Origin: Streptomyces roseirectus
GTDB taxonomy: Bacteria > Actinomycetota > Actinomycetes > Streptomycetales > Streptomycetaceae
DNA length: 64,000 nucleotides
Assembly (NCBI RefSeq): GCF_014489635.1
Contig: NZ_CP060828.1
Span: forward strand, 5,760,501-5,824,500
Reading direction: 5' to 3'
Position numbers and translations under genes: made by a program. Below, piece by piece: positions 62,161-64,000 of this stretch. The first letter of the stretch is position 1, and every line of letters begins with the position of its first letter. The notes beneath the pieces are model-generated. The model searched no databases and had not been told where the DNA came from. It worked only from the letters and a program-made list of their open reading frames with translations.

Positions 62161-62919
62161 TCAGCGCGCTGTCGCCGTCACCTTCTCGCTCTCCACCCGC
62201 TTCGCCACCGTCTCCGCGCCCGCCAGCTCCAGGTTCCGGCACAGCACCACCGAACCCCCGCTGGCGAGCGGCGCGTACAGCCCGGCGCTGAGGCCGTCCC
62301 ACGTGTCGTACGGCAGCCCGCTCAGCAGCCGCCCCGAAGGGCCGGTCAGCCCGAGCCGCCCGGCGTCCGCGCGGGCCCGCTCGACGACCTCGGCGCCGCT
62401 CAGCTCGGCCCCGGCGACGACGAGCGCGGGCTCCTCGGGGTCCACGGGGGCGTACGGGGTGAAGCGGTCGCCGTAGGTCGGGACCTCGACGGCGTAGTCG
62501 GTGTAGCCCTCGGGCGGCGCGGGCAGGAACCGGCGCCCGAGCGGCGCGAGGGACAGCGCGTACCGCTCGCCCCGGCAGGCGCGCCCGGCGTCCAGCGCGT
62601 CCGGCCCGGCGACGACGACGTCCGCGCGCGCGGGATCGCCGTCCACGTCGGCGACGGCGCCCACGGAGGCGCAGGCGAGCAGCCAGACGGCCGTCTGCCA
62701 GTGGGCGGGCAGCAGGAGGGCGACGCGGTCGCCGGGTTCGACGGAGAGGCCGTCCTGGAGGAGGTTGGAGGTCTTGGCCACCCAATTGGCGAAGGTGGCG
62801 ACGGAGAGTTCGACGCGTTCGCCGGTGGCGTCGTCGTAGAAGGTCACCAGGGGGCGGGCCGGGTCCGCGGCGAGCGCGGAACGCAGCAGGTCGGCGGGGG
62901 TGCGGTCGGTGGCGTTCAC
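62161..62919 (-). CDS. TIGR03089-type protein (acyl-AMP ligase-like fragment family)
   Basis: 252 residues resembling the N-terminal part of AMP-forming acyl-CoA ligases (TFYDDATGERVELSVATFANWVAKTSNLLQDGLSVEPGDRVALLLPAHWQTAVWLLACASVGAVADV pattern) but without the ATP-binding and hinge motifs. This matches the actinobacterial family TIGR03089, of unknown function. GTG at 62919; TACGCT (62932-62927 on the minus strand) ends 7 nt upstream with no ribosome site, suggesting a leaderless message. Divergent from the amidase gene. Confidence 0.85.
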   Translation of the reverse strand: MNATDRTPADLLRSALAADPARPLVTFYDDATGERVELSVATFANWVAKTSNLLQDGLSVEPGDRVALLLPAHWQTAVWLLACASVGAVADVDGDPARADVVVAGPDALDAGRACRGERYALSLAPLGRRFLPAPPEGYTDYAVEVPTYGDRFTPYAPVDPEEPALVVAGAELSGAEVVERARADAGRLGLTGPSGRLLSGLPYDTWDGLSAGLYAPLASGGSVVLCRNLELAGAETVAKRVESEKVTATAR

Positions 62920-63048
62920 CCGCGCAAGCGTATCGGGGCGCCACGCGCGCGTGGTGGGCGCGGCGCTCACCGGTTCGGCCGAACGCATCCGACGGTCCGT
63001 CAGCTCCCCGATGGACAGATATGTCGGACTATGTTCAATATCGTCGGT

Positions 63049-64000
63049 ATGCGTGGATTGCTAGCTGTCTCGATCGGCGTCACCCTCTCCCTGACCCCCC
63101 TCCCGCCCGCCGCAGCGGCGCCGACCGTCCAGCCGGCGCCCGTCGTGTCGGGCAGCACCCAGTCGCTCCCCCTCACCCCCCTCACCCCCCGCACCCGCGC
63201 CGTCGGCGCCGCCCCCGGCCTGCCCCGCCGCGACGTCCGCCCCTTCTCCCTCCTCGGCGTCGTCTGGGACGACCCCGCCGCCCACCTCGACGCCGCCGTC
63301 CAGGCCCGCACCCGCGCCGCCGGCACCGACACCTGGTCCGACTGGCAGGACCTGGAGACCCACGCCGACGACCACGGCGCCGACCCCGGCACCCCCGAAC
63401 ACGACACCGCCCGCCTCCACGGCGGCACGGCCCCCCTGTGGGTCGGCGACTCGGACGGCGTCGAGGTCAGGATCCAGCCCGGGACGGCCGTCCCGGCGGG
63501 CCTGCGCGCCGAACTGGTCGACCCCGGCACCACCGACGCCCCCGTCGTCGGCCCCCCTCGCGCACGCGCGCGCCTGAACGCGCCGGCCGCCGGGACCGTC
63601 GTCCCCGAACTCGCCCGGACCCTGCCGCACGGCGGGCCCCGGCCGCGCATCGTCACGCGCAAGGGATGGGGGGCCGACGAGAAGCTGAGGGAGAAGAAGT
63701 TTTCCTATACGAAGAGCGTCAAGGCGGCCTTCGTTCACCACACGGCCACCGGGAACCGGTACCGATGCTCCCAGGCGGCGTCCGTCATTCGCGGTATCTA
63801 CCGCTACCACGTCAAGAGCATGGGCTGGAAAGACATTGGCTACAACTTCCTCGTCGACAAGTGCGGAAACATCTACGAGGGCCGCGCCGGGGGAGTGACC
63901 AGGCCGGTCCTCGGCGCCCACACCCTCGGCTTCAACGGCAACAGCGTGGGTATCGCGGTGATCGGCACGTACGGCGCGGCCCGGCCCGCGGCCGCCGCGG
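63049..64000 (+). CDS. Exported N-acetylmuramoyl-L-alanine amidase/PGRP (3' end outside window)
   Basis: Starts MRGLLAVSIGVTLSLTPLPP with a signal peptide (about 1-22). A beta-rich N-terminal domain (about 55-165, FSLLGVVWDDPAAHLDAAVQAR ... LWVGDSDGVEVRI) follows. Then comes the amidase_2/PGRP domain from about 200: IVTRKGWGADEKLREKKFSY, zinc His in FVHHTATGN (about 226), IGYNFLVDKCGNIYEGRAGG, and second zinc His in GAHTLGFNGNSVGIAVIG. At least 317 residues are visible. CAATAT ends 7 nt before the ATG; an in-frame ATG at 63031 is the alternative. Cleaves peptide stems from peptidoglycan outside the cell. Confidence 0.9.
   Translation, partial: MRGLLAVSIGVTLSLTPLPPAAAAPTVQPAPVVSGSTQSLPLTPLTPRTRAVGAAPGLPRRDVRPFSLLGVVWDDPAAHLDAAVQARTRAAGTDTWSDWQDLETHADDHGADPGTPEHDTARLHGGTAPLWVGDSDGVEVRIQPGTAVPAGLRAELVDPGTTDAPVVGPPRARARLNAPAAGTVVPELARTLPHGGPRPRIVTRKGWGADEKLREKKFSYTKSVKAAFVHHTATGNRYRCSQAASVIRGIYRYHVKSMGWKDIGYNFLVDKCGNIYEGRAGGVTRPVLGAHTLGFNGNSVGIAVIGTYGAARPAAAA

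Overview
The window is a high-GC actinobacterial chromosome segment, almost certainly Streptomyces. It carries the Streptomyces developmental tRNA gene bldA (tRNA-Leu, anticodon UAA). Its genes have strong G/C third positions, GTG starts and 4-bp stop/start overlaps. Gene order (bldA, pobA, Bax-inhibitor-like gene, thiolase, cystathionine beta-synthase, hut operon, sigma-factor module, two-component pair, purK-purE, LCP genes) matches what I remember of the core chromosome of S. coelicolor, so this is conserved core rather than an island.

1-9.6 kb: an ABC exporter pair cut by the left edge, bldA, pobA, a Bax-inhibitor-like membrane protein, small hypotheticals, a thiolase and a GNAT acetyltransferase. 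9.8-15.6 kb: SGNH hydrolase, cystathionine beta-synthase, a DUF6924-like protein, a Tat-exported carbonic anhydrase and an RpiR regulator. 15.7-19.9 kb: a leftward operon of three Roadblock/LC7 proteins, a Gly-rich repeat protein and a probable DUF4388-like protein. Two of its genes contain TTA codons, which bldA decodes, so operon and tRNA are plausibly linked developmentally. 20-27.8 kb: a PLP decarboxylase and the rightward hutU-amidohydrolase-hutF-hutI histidine-degradation operon. The amidohydrolase carries a 262-residue tandem-repeat N-terminal extension.

27.8-30.4 kb: a SigB/F-like sigma factor, an anti-sigma antagonist and an anti-sigma kinase, with a decayed kinase-like fragment. 30.4-35.1 kb: a three-gene surface-protein operon (LPxTG protein, membrane protein, LAxTG protein) and a POT peptide transporter. 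35.3-42.6 kb: a DraR/DraK-like two-component system, GtrA protein, purK-purE, an active-looking M19 dipeptidase, and an M19 paralogue that has lost its metal ligands. 42.6-46.1 kb: UDP-glucose dehydrogenase, acyl-CoA dehydrogenase and two VOC proteins.

46.1-64 kb is rich in cell-envelope genes: five LytR-CpsA-Psr proteins, a GT2 glycosyltransferase, a large secreted subtilase, a secreted lectin-like protein, a methyltransferase, a TIGR03089-type protein and the start of an exported peptidoglycan amidase. The two-gene VOC cassette at 45.4-46.1 kb is repeated in inverted orientation at 53.2-54.0 kb, enclosing 7 kb; the right copy has lost one start codon.

Best leads: (a) the bldA-coupled orphan Roadblock operon with a repeat protein; (b) the minisatellite-extended amidohydrolase inside the hut operon, a possible N-formylglutamate deformylase; (c) the inverted VOC duplication with a nearby methyltransferase remnant; (d) a phased array of four GGAAAC motifs before purK; (e) a series of apparently leaderless genes with a -10-like hexamer 6-7 nt before the start codon.
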